The notes under the pieces were generated by a model. It worked only from the letters and a program-made list of their open reading frames with translations. It was not told where the DNA came from and made no database searches. A DNA stretch of 64,000 nt, taken from positions 3,131,501 through 3,195,500 of the forward strand of contig NZ_FNTA01000004.1 of the NCBI RefSeq assembly GCF_900105055.1, given 5' to 3'. Positions 8,484 through 16,587 of this stretch are shown here, in pieces (the stretch's first letter is position 1; each line of letters begins with the position of its first letter). Made by a program: the position numbers and the translations under genes. The DNA is from Amycolatopsis lurida (GTDB taxonomy: Bacteria > Actinomycetota > Actinomycetes > Mycobacteriales > Pseudonocardiaceae).

Positions 8484-8855
8484 CGGAGTGCCTCCCGTGA
8501 CGTGACTTTGCCGAACCGGAACGCTAACCCGAACGAGTGAGCATTTCCAGGATGCTGGTCAAAAAACTACCGAGCGTGTCAAGACCTGTGGGTTCTGATC
8601 AACTCGGGGCACGAGAGTAGCCCCTCACAGGGGGGATGTTTCGAGCACCCCTCTTCTCAGAGTTGCCGTGCTCAAGATCGGTTTCTGACAAAACCGGACA
8701 GGGTTAGACCATTCGACTGTCACACGCGGCCTAACAGGCAGTATCCGGCTTTCCCCGGTTGGTTTCTTGTCCGCAATGGTCTATACCTGTTGACCATACC
8801 CCTAAAAGGTATAGACCAATCCCCTGCATGGTCCCCTCGTACGAAGGAGCCACCG
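8484..8855. other. 372-bp regulatory gap upstream of the chitinase gene
   Basis: No credible gene. AT-richer than its flanks. It holds the promoter of the small membrane protein at its left end and, near its right end, palindromic TGGTCTATACC elements (described separately). A further half-site TTAGACCA lies at about 8704-8712. The rest shows no clear structure. Confidence 0.7.
8777..8818 (+). promoter_or_regulatory. DasR-type (dre-like) operator pair before the chitinase
   Basis: TGGTCTATACC (8777-8787) and GGTATAGACCA (8808-8818) form a perfect 11-bp inverted repeat. Each arm is itself close to the palindromic GlcNAc-responsive dre element of Streptomyces (core TGGTCTAGACCA). Such elements bind the GntR-family repressor DasR and control chitinase genes. 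The position 38-79 bp before the start codon fits repression. DasR itself is not in this window, so the regulator is inferred. Confidence 0.7.
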
Positions 8856-9740
8856 ATGTCTCTTCGACGTATTCTCGCGGCGGTCGCCGCCACCTTCGCC
8901 GCCACCACGGCCGCCGTGGTCGTCCCGGCCCAATCCGCCTCCGCCGCGGACTGCGTGGCGCCGTGGAACGCCAGCTCGGTCTACTGGGGCGGCAACACCG
9001 CCTCCCACAACGGGCACAACTGGTCCGCGAAGTGGTGGACGCAGAACGAAACCCCTGGTAGCGCGCAGGTGTGGGCCGACCAGGGTGCCTGCGGCGGCAC
9101 CACCAACCCGCCGAACCCGTCCGGCTTCGTGGTCAGCGAGGCCCAGTTCAATCAGATGTTCCCGAGCCGGAACCCCTTCTACACCTACAACGGCCTGGTC
9201 ACCGCCCTGAGCGCGTACCCGGCCTTCGCGGGTACGGGCAGCGACACCGTGAAGAAGCAGGAAGCGGCGGCCTTCCTGGCGAACGTCAGCCATGAGACCG
9301 GCGGCCTCGTCCACATCGTCGAACAGAACGAGGCCAACTACCCGCACTACTGCGACACGAGCCAGTCCTACGGCTGCCCCGCGGGCAACGCCGCGTACTA
9401 CGGCCGCGGCCCGATCCAGCTGAGCTGGAACTTCAACTACAAGGCCGCCGGCGACGCGCTGGGCCTGCCGCTGCTGACCAACCCGTGGCTGGTGCAGAAC
9501 GACGCGGCCGTCGCCTGGAAGACCGGCATCTGGTACTGGATGACCCAGAACGGTCCCGGCACGATGACCCCGCACAACGCGATGGTCAACAGCCGCGGCT
9601 TCGGCGAGACCATCCGCAGCATCAATGGCAGCATCGAGTGCAACGGCGGCAACCCGGCCCAGGTACAGAGCCGCGTGAACAAGTACCAGCAGTTCACGGG
9701 AATCCTCGGCGTGAGCCCGGGCGGCAACCTGTACTGCTGA
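8856..9740 (+). CDS. Secreted chitinase, GH19 with N-terminal chitin-binding domain
   Basis: 294 aa enzyme that hydrolyses beta-1,4-GlcNAc chains. Signal peptide (1-31), a CBM5/12-like chitin-binding module (about 32-79; WSAKWWTQNETPG is diagnostic), a short Pro/Thr/Asn linker, then the GH19 catalytic domain. Catalytic acid Glu147 lies in NVSHETGG and the base Glu156 in VEQN, with the expected 9-residue spacing; YYGRGPIQLSWNFNY is the family signature. GAAGGAG lies just before the ATG at 8856; an in-frame ATG at 8790 lies inside the operator region and is rejected. Chitin or GlcNAc control is suggested by the upstream palindromes. Confidence 0.96.
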   Translation: MSLRRILAAVAATFAATTAAVVVPAQSASAADCVAPWNASSVYWGGNTASHNGHNWSAKWWTQNETPGSAQVWADQGACGGTTNPPNPSGFVVSEAQFNQMFPSRNPFYTYNGLVTALSAYPAFAGTGSDTVKKQEAAAFLANVSHETGGLVHIVEQNEANYPHYCDTSQSYGCPAGNAAYYGRGPIQLSWNFNYKAAGDALGLPLLTNPWLVQNDAAVAWKTGIWYWMTQNGPGTMTPHNAMVNSRGFGETIRSINGSIECNGGNPAQVQSRVNKYQQFTGILGVSPGGNLYC

Positions 9741-9753
9741 TCCGCCCAAAGCA

Positions 9754-9800
9754 CTGAAGGGGCCCTTCGCCGCACGTTACGCGGTGAAGGGCCCCTTCAG
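9754..9800. terminator. Bidirectional terminator between chitinase and MarR genes
   Basis: Long hairpin with outer arms CTGAAGGGGCCCTTC (9754-9768) and GAAGGGCCCCTTCAG (9786-9800), and an inner GCCGC/GCGG extension. It lies between two convergent stops and contains the last bases of the MarR gene, so it serves both directions. Confidence 0.85.
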
Positions 9801-10297
9801 CTTTCGAGGGATGTCAGCAGCCGCCGCAACGACGCGTCCAGGACGCCGAGATCCTCACCGAGCGGCGAGAGCAGCTTCGCGACGTTCTCCGTGTGCTCGG
9901 TCATGGCGGCGTCGACGACTTCGAAACCATGCTCGGTGAGCGTGACCCGGAAGCTCCGCCGGTCTTCGGGATCCAGCGCCCGTTCGACCAGCCCCGCCGA
10001 CTCGAGCCGGTCGATCCTGCTGGTCATCCCGGCCCTGGACATCATCAGCGTCGCGGAAAGCTCAGACGGGATCAGCGTGTACGGCTTCCCGGATCGCCTG
10101 AGCGCCGCGAGCACGTCGAACTCCCCCTGCTTCAAGCCGTGCTTCGCGAATACGGCTTCCACCATGGGCGTGGTCAGCATCGCCACGCGGCCGAGGCGCC
10201 CGGCGACCCCGATCGCGGTCAGGTCCAGGTCCGGCCGTTCGCGCCGCCACGCGCCGACGACCGCGTCGATCGCGTCCGTGTTTCGTTCTTCGCTCAC
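9797..10297 (-). CDS. MarR-family transcriptional regulator
   Basis: 166 aa winged-helix regulator. The MarR core is visible: KHGLKQGEFDVLAALRRSG, the recognition helix LMMSRAGMTSRIDRLESAG, and the wing LVERALDPEDRRSFRVTLTEHG. Divergent from a cupin gene with a 65-bp gap containing a palindrome that overlaps the cupin promoter; the pair is therefore probably a local regulator-target unit. GTG start. The ligand is unknown, though MarR-cupin pairs often respond to phenolic or oxidative signals. Confidence 0.92.
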   Translation of the reverse strand: MSEERNTDAIDAVVGAWRRERPDLDLTAIGVAGRLGRVAMLTTPMVEAVFAKHGLKQGEFDVLAALRRSGKPYTLIPSELSATLMMSRAGMTSRIDRLESAGLVERALDPEDRRSFRVTLTEHGFEVVDAAMTEHTENVAKLLSPLGEDLGVLDASLRRLLTSLES

Positions 10298-10320
10298 GGG
10301 CGCAGTCTATTCGACAGGAG

Positions 10321-10340
10321 ATAGTTTGACAGCGAACTAT
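10321..10340 (+). promoter_or_regulatory. MarR-type operator over the -35 box of a leaderless cupin promoter
   Basis: ATAGTT and AACTAT frame an inverted repeat (10321-10340). TTGACA (10326-10331) inside it makes a good -35 box; 18 bp on, AACTAT (10350-10355) serves as a -10 box, placing transcription start at the cupin ATG (10363). MarR binding here would block the promoter. Seen directly except for the regulator's identity. Confidence 0.7.
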
Positions 10341-10362
10341 TAGGGGTGGAACTATCGCGGTT

Positions 10363-10863
10363 ATGACACAGCGCATCGAAGCCCGTGAACCCGTCCTCGT
10401 CCGCGCCACCGAAGCCGAGACCGTCGGCGCCGCCCCCGCCCTCGTCACCCTGCTCGCCGACGTCTCGACCACAGGCGGGGTCCTGAGCAGCGCGCGAACA
10501 CGGTTAGGCGTCGGCGCCGATGGAGCCGCGCCGCACTATCACACCGGCTCCTCCGAGATGTTCTTCATGCTCGGCGGAAGGCTGGAAGTCCTTGTGGGGA
10601 AAGAAATCGTCACCGTCTTCGAAGGTGACATGCTGGTCGTCCCACCACTGATCACCCACGCTTTCCGCGCGGCCGTGGACTCGTCGGCGGACGTGCTGAT
10701 CGTGTTCATCCCCGGCGTGGAACGGTTCGACTACTTCCGTCTGCTGGAGAAGGTCGGGCACGGCGAGGCGACCGTCCAGGATCTCTTGGACAGTCAGGAA
10801 AAGTTCGACAACCACTTCGTCGAAAGTCCAGTGTGGACGGAGAGCGCGAAGTCCCGTCAGTAA
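10363..10863 (+). CDS. Cupin-domain protein
   Basis: 166 aa single-cupin protein. Cupin motif 1 is seen in PHYHTGSSEMFFMLGGRLEV and motif 2 in FEGDMLVVPPLITHAF. The HxH and later His/Glu residues could hold a metal. A C-terminal helical tail (FDYFRLLEKVGHGE) extends past the barrel. The predicted mRNA is leaderless (-10 AACTAT at 10350-10355). The last 7 bp overlap the convergent Pro-rich protein gene. Substrate unknown; probably controlled by the divergent MarR. Confidence 0.88.
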   Translation: MTQRIEAREPVLVRATEAETVGAAPALVTLLADVSTTGGVLSSARTRLGVGADGAAPHYHTGSSEMFFMLGGRLEVLVGKEIVTVFEGDMLVVPPLITHAFRAAVDSSADVLIVFIPGVERFDYFRLLEKVGHGEATVQDLLDSQEKFDNHFVESPVWTESAKSRQ

Positions 10864-11717
10864 CCGCGCGGCGGATACCCCGGCGGCGGATACCCGGGCT
10901 GCGGGTACTGCGGTGGCGGATAGTGCGGCGGCGGATACCCCTGATGCTGCGGCGGATACGGCTGCCGGCCGTACTGCGGCGGAGGCGGGTACTGCTGCGG
11001 ATAGCCCGGATTCTGCGGCGGATACGGCTGGTGCGGGTACTGGGGCTGCGGCGGAGGCGGCGGCGCGGCGGGCTGACCGCCGCCGAGATGGAACGGCAGC
11101 AGCGAAACCAGCTGCGCGAGACGCCCCAGCGTCGAAAGCACGTCATCCGGCTTGGTCCGGCCGAAGGTCGGATTCTCGACGTAGACCAGTTCCGCGCCGA
11201 CCAGCGACCAGGTGTGCAGCTTCAAGGACCGCATCGTGGCGGCGACCTGTGGTGTCAGCACGCCGACCGCGATGTTCGGGTCGGTGTCGATCAGCTTGTA
11301 CCAGCGGTTGAACTTCCGGTCCGCGGTCGCGGGCTCCGGATACTGCTCGACGTCCCAGGCGGACTCGATGCTCGACACGATCTGGAAGTTCGGCATCGGC
11401 GCGGGCAGGCTGACGGCCCAGACCGTGTCGATCGAGATCGTGTCGAGCTCGTTGACCTTCTTGTTGGTCCACCGCGTGTGCACGCTCGTGACCGTCGGGC
11501 GGCGGTGGTAGTCGAAGACGCTGAATCGCAGTCCTTGATACATACCGCTCAGCGCGCCGAACGCCATCCGCTTGTCGCCGCGCTGGTTGAACGGCAGCAC
11601 CGTCCACCGTTCCAGCATGTTCGGCGCGTCCGGGCTGAACTCCCACCCGTACTGGCCGGACATCGCGTAGCGCTCGGCGTTCGTCGCCTCGATACGCCTG
11701 GCTTCATTCGTCTCCAT
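10857..11717 (-). CDS. Unknown protein with Pro/Tyr-rich C-terminal tail
   Basis: 286 aa. The N-terminal 215 residues form a soluble domain with MYQGLRFSVFDYHRR and VWAVSLPAPMPNFQIVS, reminiscent of DUF3137-like proteins that sense or bind at membranes, but this is tentative. The C-terminal 70 residues are low-complexity PPGYPP/PQYP repeats. No signal peptide or membrane helix is evident. ATG start. It closely follows the exonuclease III gene (12 bp), so it is likely in the same transcript. Confidence 0.75.
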   Translation of the reverse strand: METNEARRIEATNAERYAMSGQYGWEFSPDAPNMLERWTVLPFNQRGDKRMAFGALSGMYQGLRFSVFDYHRRPTVTSVHTRWTNKKVNELDTISIDTVWAVSLPAPMPNFQIVSSIESAWDVEQYPEPATADRKFNRWYKLIDTDPNIAVGVLTPQVAATMRSLKLHTWSLVGAELVYVENPTFGRTKPDDVLSTLGRLAQLVSLLPFHLGGGQPAAPPPPPQPQYPHQPYPPQNPGYPQQYPPPPQYGRQPYPPQHQGYPPPHYPPPQYPQPGYPPPGYPPRGY

Positions 11718-11729
11718 GACCGGACCAGG

Positions 11730-12536
11730 CTATCCGGAGTAGGTCGCCGTCACCGGCGCGTGGTCGGACCAGCGCCGGTCGTAGGACTCGGCGCGCTCGA
11801 CCACGACGGAGGTGCACCGCTCGGCCAGACCGGGGGTGGCGATCTGGCAGTCGATGCGCCAGCCGGTGTCGTTGTCGAACGCCTTCCCGCGGTACGACCA
11901 CCAGGTGTACGGGCCGGGGCCTTCCGGGTCGAGCTTGCGCTGCACGTCGACGTAGCCGGCCTCGCTGAACACGCGGCCGAGCCATTCCCGCTCCTCCGGC
12001 AGGAAGCCCGAGCTCTTCTGGTTCCCGCGCCAGTTCTTCAGGTCGATCTTGTCGTAGGCGATGTTCCAGTCCCCCACGACGACGACCTCACGGCCGCCGG
12101 CCTCGGCCTTGGCACGCAGGTCGACGAGGTACGGCAGGAACGCCGTCATGAAGCGCTCCTTTTCGTCCTGACGCGGGGTCCCGACGTCGCCGCTGGGCAG
12201 GTACAGGCTCGCGACCACGACGTTCGGCAGGTGGATCTCGGCGTAGCGGCCGCTGTCTTCGAATTCGGGCTCGCCGAAACCGATGCGGACCTCCTCCGGC
12301 TCCGCCCGGCTGAAGAGCATGACGCCGTTGCGACCCTTCTGCGCCGACGGCGCGTGCACCACGTGCCAGCCTTCGGGCGCGGCGGCACCGGCCGGGAGCT
12401 CCTTGAGCTCGGCCCGGACCTCCTGGCAGGCGACGACATCGGCCTTCGTCGAGCCCAGCCACTCGACGAAGCCCTTTTTCGCGGCGGCACGAAGGCCGTT
12501 GACATTCACAGTGGAGACGGTCAGCACCCTTCGCAC
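11730..12536 (-). CDS. xth: Exodeoxyribonuclease III / AP endonuclease
   Basis: About 268 aa EEP-fold enzyme acting on abasic sites and 3'-blocked ends in DNA repair. Active-site elements are visible: Asn in STVNVNGLRAA, metal-ligand Glu in ACQEVRAE, Asp-x-Asn in VVGDWNIAYDKIDLKNW, and the C-terminal SDH in WSDHAPV. I chose GTG 12536 (VRRVLTVSTVN); GTG 12527 is close by and also possible. The divergent MBL gene starts 45 bp away, so the two share a promoter region. Confidence 0.93.
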   Translation of the reverse strand: MRRVLTVSTVNVNGLRAAAKKGFVEWLGSTKADVVACQEVRAELKELPAGAAAPEGWHVVHAPSAQKGRNGVMLFSRAEPEEVRIGFGEPEFEDSGRYAEIHLPNVVVASLYLPSGDVGTPRQDEKERFMTAFLPYLVDLRAKAEAGGREVVVVGDWNIAYDKIDLKNWRGNQKSSGFLPEEREWLGRVFSEAGYVDVQRKLDPEGPGPYTWWSYRGKAFDNDTGWRIDCQIATPGLAERCTSVVVERAESYDRRWSDHAPVTATYSG

Positions 12537-12581
12537 GCTACCCGGGGGGTCCGACAGAATCGGCACTGGGAGACTGCGCGC

Positions 12582-13325
12582 ATGAGCGAGCTGACCGTGC
12601 TGGGCAGCTGCGGCGCCTGGCCGGAACCCGGCCGGGCCTGTGCCGGCTTCCTCCTGGTGCACGAGGATTTCAAAGTCGTGCTCGACCTCGGCTACGGCGC
12701 CGCGTCACGACTGTTCGAACACTGCCCGGACGGCCGGGTCGACGCGGTGGTGGTGACGCACGAACATCCCGATCACTGCGCCGACGTGAGCGCGCTCGGC
12801 CGGGCGCGTGCCTACGGGCTGCCGGACGAGCCGAGGATCCCGCTGCACTGCACGCCGGGCACGGTGCGCCGACTCGAAGCGCTGGAGCCGCGACCGCATC
12901 CGACGACGATCTTCGACGTGCGGGAGCTCGGGCCGCCGCGCGAGGTCGGGCCGTTCCGGATGACGACGTTCCTGCTTCCGCACCATGTGCCGAACTACGG
13001 AGTCCGCCTGACCGCGCCCGGGCTCACCGTCGCCTACACCGGTGACAGCGGGCCGAGCCCGATCCTCGCGGAACTGGCGCGCGACGCCGACCTTCTCATC
13101 GCCGACGCCACCCTTCAGGGACCGCCGCCCGACGAGACGCCGCGTCTGGTGTCGACGGCGGGCGAGGCCGGGTACTGGGCCGAGCGCGGCGGTGCCCGGC
13201 GGCTGCTGCTGACCCACTTCTGGCCCGGTTCCGACCGCGCGATCTCGATGGCCGAAGCGCGGGAGGCGTTCAGCGGCGAGGTGCTGGCGGCCGAGGAAGG
13301 CACCCACCTGCATTTAGCCCCCTAA
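12582..13325 (+). CDS. MBL-fold metallo-hydrolase
   Basis: 247 aa. The metallo-beta-lactamase metal motif HxHxDH is present (THEHPDHCAD), with later ligands His in LPHHVPNY, Asp in YTGDSG and His in LLTHFWPG. This set resembles ribonuclease Z-like and phosphodiesterase MBL proteins, but the substrate cannot be told. ATG start; no strong Shine-Dalgarno. Its stop codon TAA (13323-13325) lies inside a copy of the intergenic repeat, which supplies the last residues HLAP. Confidence 0.9.
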   Translation: MSELTVLGSCGAWPEPGRACAGFLLVHEDFKVVLDLGYGAASRLFEHCPDGRVDAVVVTHEHPDHCADVSALGRARAYGLPDEPRIPLHCTPGTVRRLEALEPRPHPTTIFDVRELGPPREVGPFRMTTFLLPHHVPNYGVRLTAPGLTVAYTGDSGPSPILAELARDADLLIADATLQGPPPDETPRLVSTAGEAGYWAERGGARRLLLTHFWPGSDRAISMAEAREAFSGEVLAAEEGTHLHLAP

Positions 13326-13426
13326 TCGCGATCCCGCAGGTCAGAGCACCCCACCTGCGTTTCGCCCCCTAAACGCGATCCCGCAGGTCAGAGCCCACCT
13401 GCGTTTCGCGGGCTAACCGCGAAGCC
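13306..13426. repeat. Three copies of the 29-bp intergenic pseudo-palindrome
   Basis: Copies at 13306-13334, 13353-13381 and 13397-13426, all in the same direction, separated by short GCAGGTCAGAG-like spacers. The centres are CCCCC, CCCCC and CGGGC. The first copy overlaps the 3' end of the MBL gene and provides its stop codon. Confidence 0.85.
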
Positions 13427-13431
13427 GCAGG

Positions 13432-13737
13432 TCACGGGCCGCATTTCGCGCCTTCGACCGGGGTCGTGAACTCGGCGGAGACCCACTTGCCCTCGGCGAC
13501 CTTGCGGAAGCCGTTCTCGACCACCGGCTGCGCGTCGATCTTCGCGTCCTTGACGTACTTGCCGACGATCTTCTGCCCGCCGGGGGCGTCGCGCGCGTTG
13601 AGCACGTCGGCCGTCACCACGACCTGGCAACCGGTCGGGCTCGACGCGCTCGACTCCCTGTCCTGTCCCGAGATGGCGACGACGACGATCAGCGCCAGTC
13701 CACCGCCGACGAACAAGACCGGTTTCGAGATGGCCAT
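13432..13737 (-). CDS. Membrane-anchored SH3-like domain protein
   Basis: 101 aa. One N-terminal membrane segment (PVLFVGGGLALIVVVAISG) is followed by a bacterial SH3-type fold: VTADVLNARDAPGGQKI, then KVAEGKWVSAEF. Two cysteines (in PTGCQV and AKCGP) could form a disulfide outside the membrane. GAGGAG precedes the ATG at 13737. SH3b domains usually bind cell-wall peptides; the role is inferred. The gene ends among intergenic repeats. Confidence 0.75.
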   Translation of the reverse strand: MAISKPVLFVGGGLALIVVVAISGQDRESSASSPTGCQVVVTADVLNARDAPGGQKIVGKYVKDAKIDAQPVVENGFRKVAEGKWVSAEFTTPVEGAKCGP

Positions 13738-13881
13738 GGTGGTCACTCCTCGAACAAGGGAATCGTTTTCTGTCCGGTCCAGAGTGGCAGAAGCCGGGGC
13801 GGCCGCCCAGATCCCGGATCGCCAACCACCCGGAGGCGCCAACGCGGATCGGTCCCGGGCTACCCACCGTCACAACGCGAA

Positions 13882-13912
13882 AAGGCCCCCTTCCACCTGG
13901 GAAGGGGGCCTT
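13882..13912 (-). terminator. Terminator hairpin after icd
   Basis: Arms AAGGCCCCCTTCC (13882-13894) and GGAAGGGGGCCTT (13900-13912) with a 5-nt loop, starting 11 bp after the icd stop. Confidence 0.8.
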
Positions 13913-13922
13913 CAAGCGAAAC

Positions 13923-15146
13923 TCAGCCCTGGGCGATCTTCTTGGCCAGGTTGGCGTCCAGCGTCGCGAGGAACTCCTCGGTCGTCTGGAAGGCCTGGTC
14001 CTTGCTGATCAGCAGCGCGAGGTCCTTGGTCATCTTGCCGCTCTCGACGGTCTCGACGACGACCTGCTCCAGCTTGTTCGCGAACCCGATCAGCTCCGGG
14101 TTCGAGTCCAGCTTGCCGCGGTGCTCGAGGCCCCGGGTCCACGCGTAGATGGACGCGATCGGGTTGGTCGAGGTCGGCTTGCCCTGCTGGTGCTGGCGGT
14201 AGTGCCGGGTCACGGTGCCGTGCGCGGCCTCGGCCTCGACGGTCTTGCCGTCCGGGGTGCGCAGCACCGACGTCATCAGGCCCAGCGAGCCGAAGCCCTG
14301 CGCGACCGTGTCGGACTGGACGTCCCCGTCGTAGTTCTTGCAGGCCCAGACGTAGCCGCCCTCCCACTTCATCGCCGCGGCGACCATGTCGTCGATCAGG
14401 CGGTGCTCGTAGGAGATGCCCTTGGCGTCGAAGTCGGCCTTGAACTCGGCCTGGTAGATCTCCTCGAACACGTCCTTGAACATGCCGTCGTAGGCCTTGA
14501 GGATGGTGTTCTTGGTCGACATGTAGACCGGGTACTCACGGTCGAGGCCGTACTGCAGCGAGGCGCGCGCGAAGTCCTCGATGGACTTGCGGTAGTTGTA
14601 CATGCCCATGGCGACGCCGCCGCCCTCGGGGAACTTCGCGACCTCGAACTCCATCGGCTCGGAGCCGTCGTCCGGGGTGTAGCTGATGGTCAGCGTGCCG
14701 GGACCGGGGACCTTGAAGTTGGTCGCCTTGTACTGGTCGCCGTGCGCGTGACGGCCGATGATGATCGGCTTGGTCCAGCCGGGCACCAGACGCGGGATGT
14801 TCTGGATGACGATCGGCTCGCGGAAGATCACACCGCCGAGGATGTTGCGGATCGTGCCGTTGGGCGAGAGCCACATCTTCTTCAGGCCGAACTCTTCGAC
14901 GCGCGCCTCGTCCGGCGTGATCGTGGCGCACTTGACGCCGACGCCGTGCTTCTTGATCGCGTTGGCCGAGTCGACGGTGACCTGGTCGTCGGTGCGGTCC
15001 CGCTCCTCGATACCCAGGTCGTAGTACTCCAGGTTCACGTCCAGGTACGGGTGGATCAGCCTGTCCTTGATGAACTGCCAAATGATGCGGGTCATCTCAT
15101 CGCCGTCGAGCTCGACGACGGTGCCCTGGACCTTGATCTTGGCCAT
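13923..15146 (-). CDS. icd: NADP-dependent isocitrate dehydrogenase
   Basis: 407 aa, the length of the dimeric eukaryotic-type (type II) enzyme rather than the monomeric 740-aa form found in many actinobacteria. It oxidises isocitrate to 2-oxoglutarate in the TCA cycle. Signatures include ELDGDEMTRIIW at the start, the substrate loop KKMWLSPNGTIRN, and NYDGDVQSD for metal binding. ATG start with AAGGAG about 11 nt upstream. It has its own terminator and appears monocistronic. sucC and sucD of the same cycle lie about 36 kb away in this window. Confidence 0.97.
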   Translation of the reverse strand: MAKIKVQGTVVELDGDEMTRIIWQFIKDRLIHPYLDVNLEYYDLGIEERDRTDDQVTVDSANAIKKHGVGVKCATITPDEARVEEFGLKKMWLSPNGTIRNILGGVIFREPIVIQNIPRLVPGWTKPIIIGRHAHGDQYKATNFKVPGPGTLTISYTPDDGSEPMEFEVAKFPEGGGVAMGMYNYRKSIEDFARASLQYGLDREYPVYMSTKNTILKAYDGMFKDVFEEIYQAEFKADFDAKGISYEHRLIDDMVAAAMKWEGGYVWACKNYDGDVQSDTVAQGFGSLGLMTSVLRTPDGKTVEAEAAHGTVTRHYRQHQQGKPTSTNPIASIYAWTRGLEHRGKLDSNPELIGFANKLEQVVVETVESGKMTKDLALLISKDQAFQTTEEFLATLDANLAKKIAQG

Positions 15147-15385
15147 GAGCAGCGGTGCTCCTTCCGCGGATCTTCGCGTTCTACTTCAGTCTCTCCGGTA
15201 GCGGTACAAGCGTACTGCTTAACGGTCCTGGATGGTTCCAGTAGTGGTCGGTATCAAGTCTCCACGAGGCGGTTGTGACCGACGTCACCCGGTCGGACGA
15301 CGGCCATCCGGCCGTCACGGAACCGCGCGGGCCGCGACATCATCGAACAGCACTCCTCTGCCGGCCCACCGGAAAGGGCGGTCCC

Positions 15386-15898
15386 ATGACGAACAACCCC
15401 TACGCCGTGCCCCCGTACGAGCAGACTCAGGCCCCGGAGCCTTACGGCGCCCAGCCTAGGCAAGCGAGCCGGGCCGTGCCGCGCGTGCTCAGCGGGCTCG
15501 GCGGTGTCCTCCTGACGCCGGTCGCCCTCGGCCTGGTGATCTACGGCGGCGCACAGCTGCAGCGCAGTCTCTCGCAGTTCCTGTCCGTCGGCGAAGACCC
15601 GCTCAGCCTGTTCTTGCTGATCCTCGGCGGCCTGCTTCTGCTCGGTGTCGCGCTCCTCGGAGCACTGTCCGGGATCGGACCCATGGCGGGCGGAGTGCTG
15701 TGGGGTGTGCTGCCGGGGCTGACGTTCCTGCTGAGCCCGCAGGACATCATGCGCCTCTCCTACGACGTGACCGGGGCGAGTCTCGGGGTGGGCTTGGTGA
15801 CGTGGCTGGTGATGGGCGCCCTGTTCGCGAGCGGATTCCTGCTCATCGGGGCCGGTCTGGTCGGCACCCTCTCGCGGCGCCGCGCGAATCGCGTTTAG
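15386..15898 (+). CDS. Four-helix membrane protein, paralogue A
   Basis: 170 aa. A polar Tyr/Pro-rich N-terminus (MTNNPYAVPPYEQTQAPEPY) precedes four hydrophobic segments, beginning VLSGLGGVLLTPVALGLVIYG. Clearly paralogous to the next gene: both share RVLSG.GG..LTPVALGL and a final FLLIGAGL followed by an Arg-rich end. Unknown function. AAAGGG lies before the ATG at 15386. The TAG stop (15896-15898) is inside an intergenic repeat copy. Confidence 0.8.
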   Translation: MTNNPYAVPPYEQTQAPEPYGAQPRQASRAVPRVLSGLGGVLLTPVALGLVIYGGAQLQRSLSQFLSVGEDPLSLFLLILGGLLLLGVALLGALSGIGPMAGGVLWGVLPGLTFLLSPQDIMRLSYDVTGASLGVGLVTWLVMGALFASGFLLIGAGLVGTLSRRRANRV

Positions 15899-15915
15899 GG
15901 GGCTGAACGCGATCC
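15888..15915. repeat. One copy of the intergenic pseudo-palindrome
   Basis: Centre GGGGG flanked by ATCGCGTTTAG and CTGAACGCGATCC. Its left arm reads GATCGCG-like rather than the usual ACCTGCG, making this copy more symmetric. It lies between the two paralogous membrane protein genes and supplies the TAG stop of the first. Confidence 0.75.
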
Positions 15916-15981
15916 GGCGGAGATCGAAGTGAACCGAAGGGGGCCGGCGTCCGTAGTCCGGTGCAGGGAGGTGGCCCGCCC

Positions 15982-16566
15982 ATGTCATCGCACCGGTACG
16001 TCGCGGAGTACGACGACGAGGACTACCAGGAGTACGGGGAGTACGAGCAGCCCAAAGATCCGCGAAGGCCATACGAGGACGTCGAGTCGTATGAGCCGTA
16101 TGAGCCCTTCGACGACGACCTGGTGCCCGAAGACCCGCGCGCGGGCCGAGGCGTGCGTCGCGTACTCAGCGGAGCGGGTGGCCTGATCCTGACGCCGGTC
16201 GCCCTCGGCCTGCTGGCCTGGGGCGGCCTGCGGCAGCAGATGCTCGTCCAGGCGACGCTCAGCACCCAGCGTGACGTCCTCAGCATCGGCCTCCTCGTGG
16301 GCGGCGGGATCCTGCTGCTGTCGGTCGGGTTGCTCGGCGCGCTCTCGGCGACCGGCCCGATCCTCGGCGGCCTCGTCTGGGGCGTCGCCCCCGGCGTGGT
16401 CACGATCGCGGTCCCGGAATGGGGCTTCCGGCTGGTGAAGTACCTGCCGCAGAACGACGTCACCTACGGCGTCACGAGCTGGCTGTTCATCGGCGGCCTG
16501 CTCGCGACGGGCTTCCTCCTGATCGGCGCGGGCCTCGCGTCGAGACTCGCCCGGCGGCGCCGCTGA
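15982..16566 (+). CDS. Four-helix membrane protein, paralogue B
   Basis: 194 aa. The N-terminal 55 residues are very acidic and Tyr-rich (EYDDEDYQEYGEYEQ), followed by four hydrophobic segments starting VLSGAGGLILTPVALGLLAWG, paralogous to the preceding gene. GGGAGG precedes ATG 15982. It arose by tandem duplication with divergence mainly in the cytoplasmic N-terminus. Function unknown. Confidence 0.8.
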   Translation: MSSHRYVAEYDDEDYQEYGEYEQPKDPRRPYEDVESYEPYEPFDDDLVPEDPRAGRGVRRVLSGAGGLILTPVALGLLAWGGLRQQMLVQATLSTQRDVLSIGLLVGGGILLLSVGLLGALSATGPILGGLVWGVAPGVVTIAVPEWGFRLVKYLPQNDVTYGVTSWLFIGGLLATGFLLIGAGLASRLARRRR

Positions 16567-16587
16567 GCGGACTGGGACCATCGGCGC

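Noticed and set aside
10833..13325. Long plus-strand frame ending in the MBL protein
   Set aside because: The first part is antisense of the Pro-rich and xth genes; only the MBL portion from ATG 12582 is real.
13923..15146. Monomeric-type isocitrate dehydrogenase
   Set aside because: Length (407 aa) and motifs fit the dimeric eukaryotic-type enzyme.
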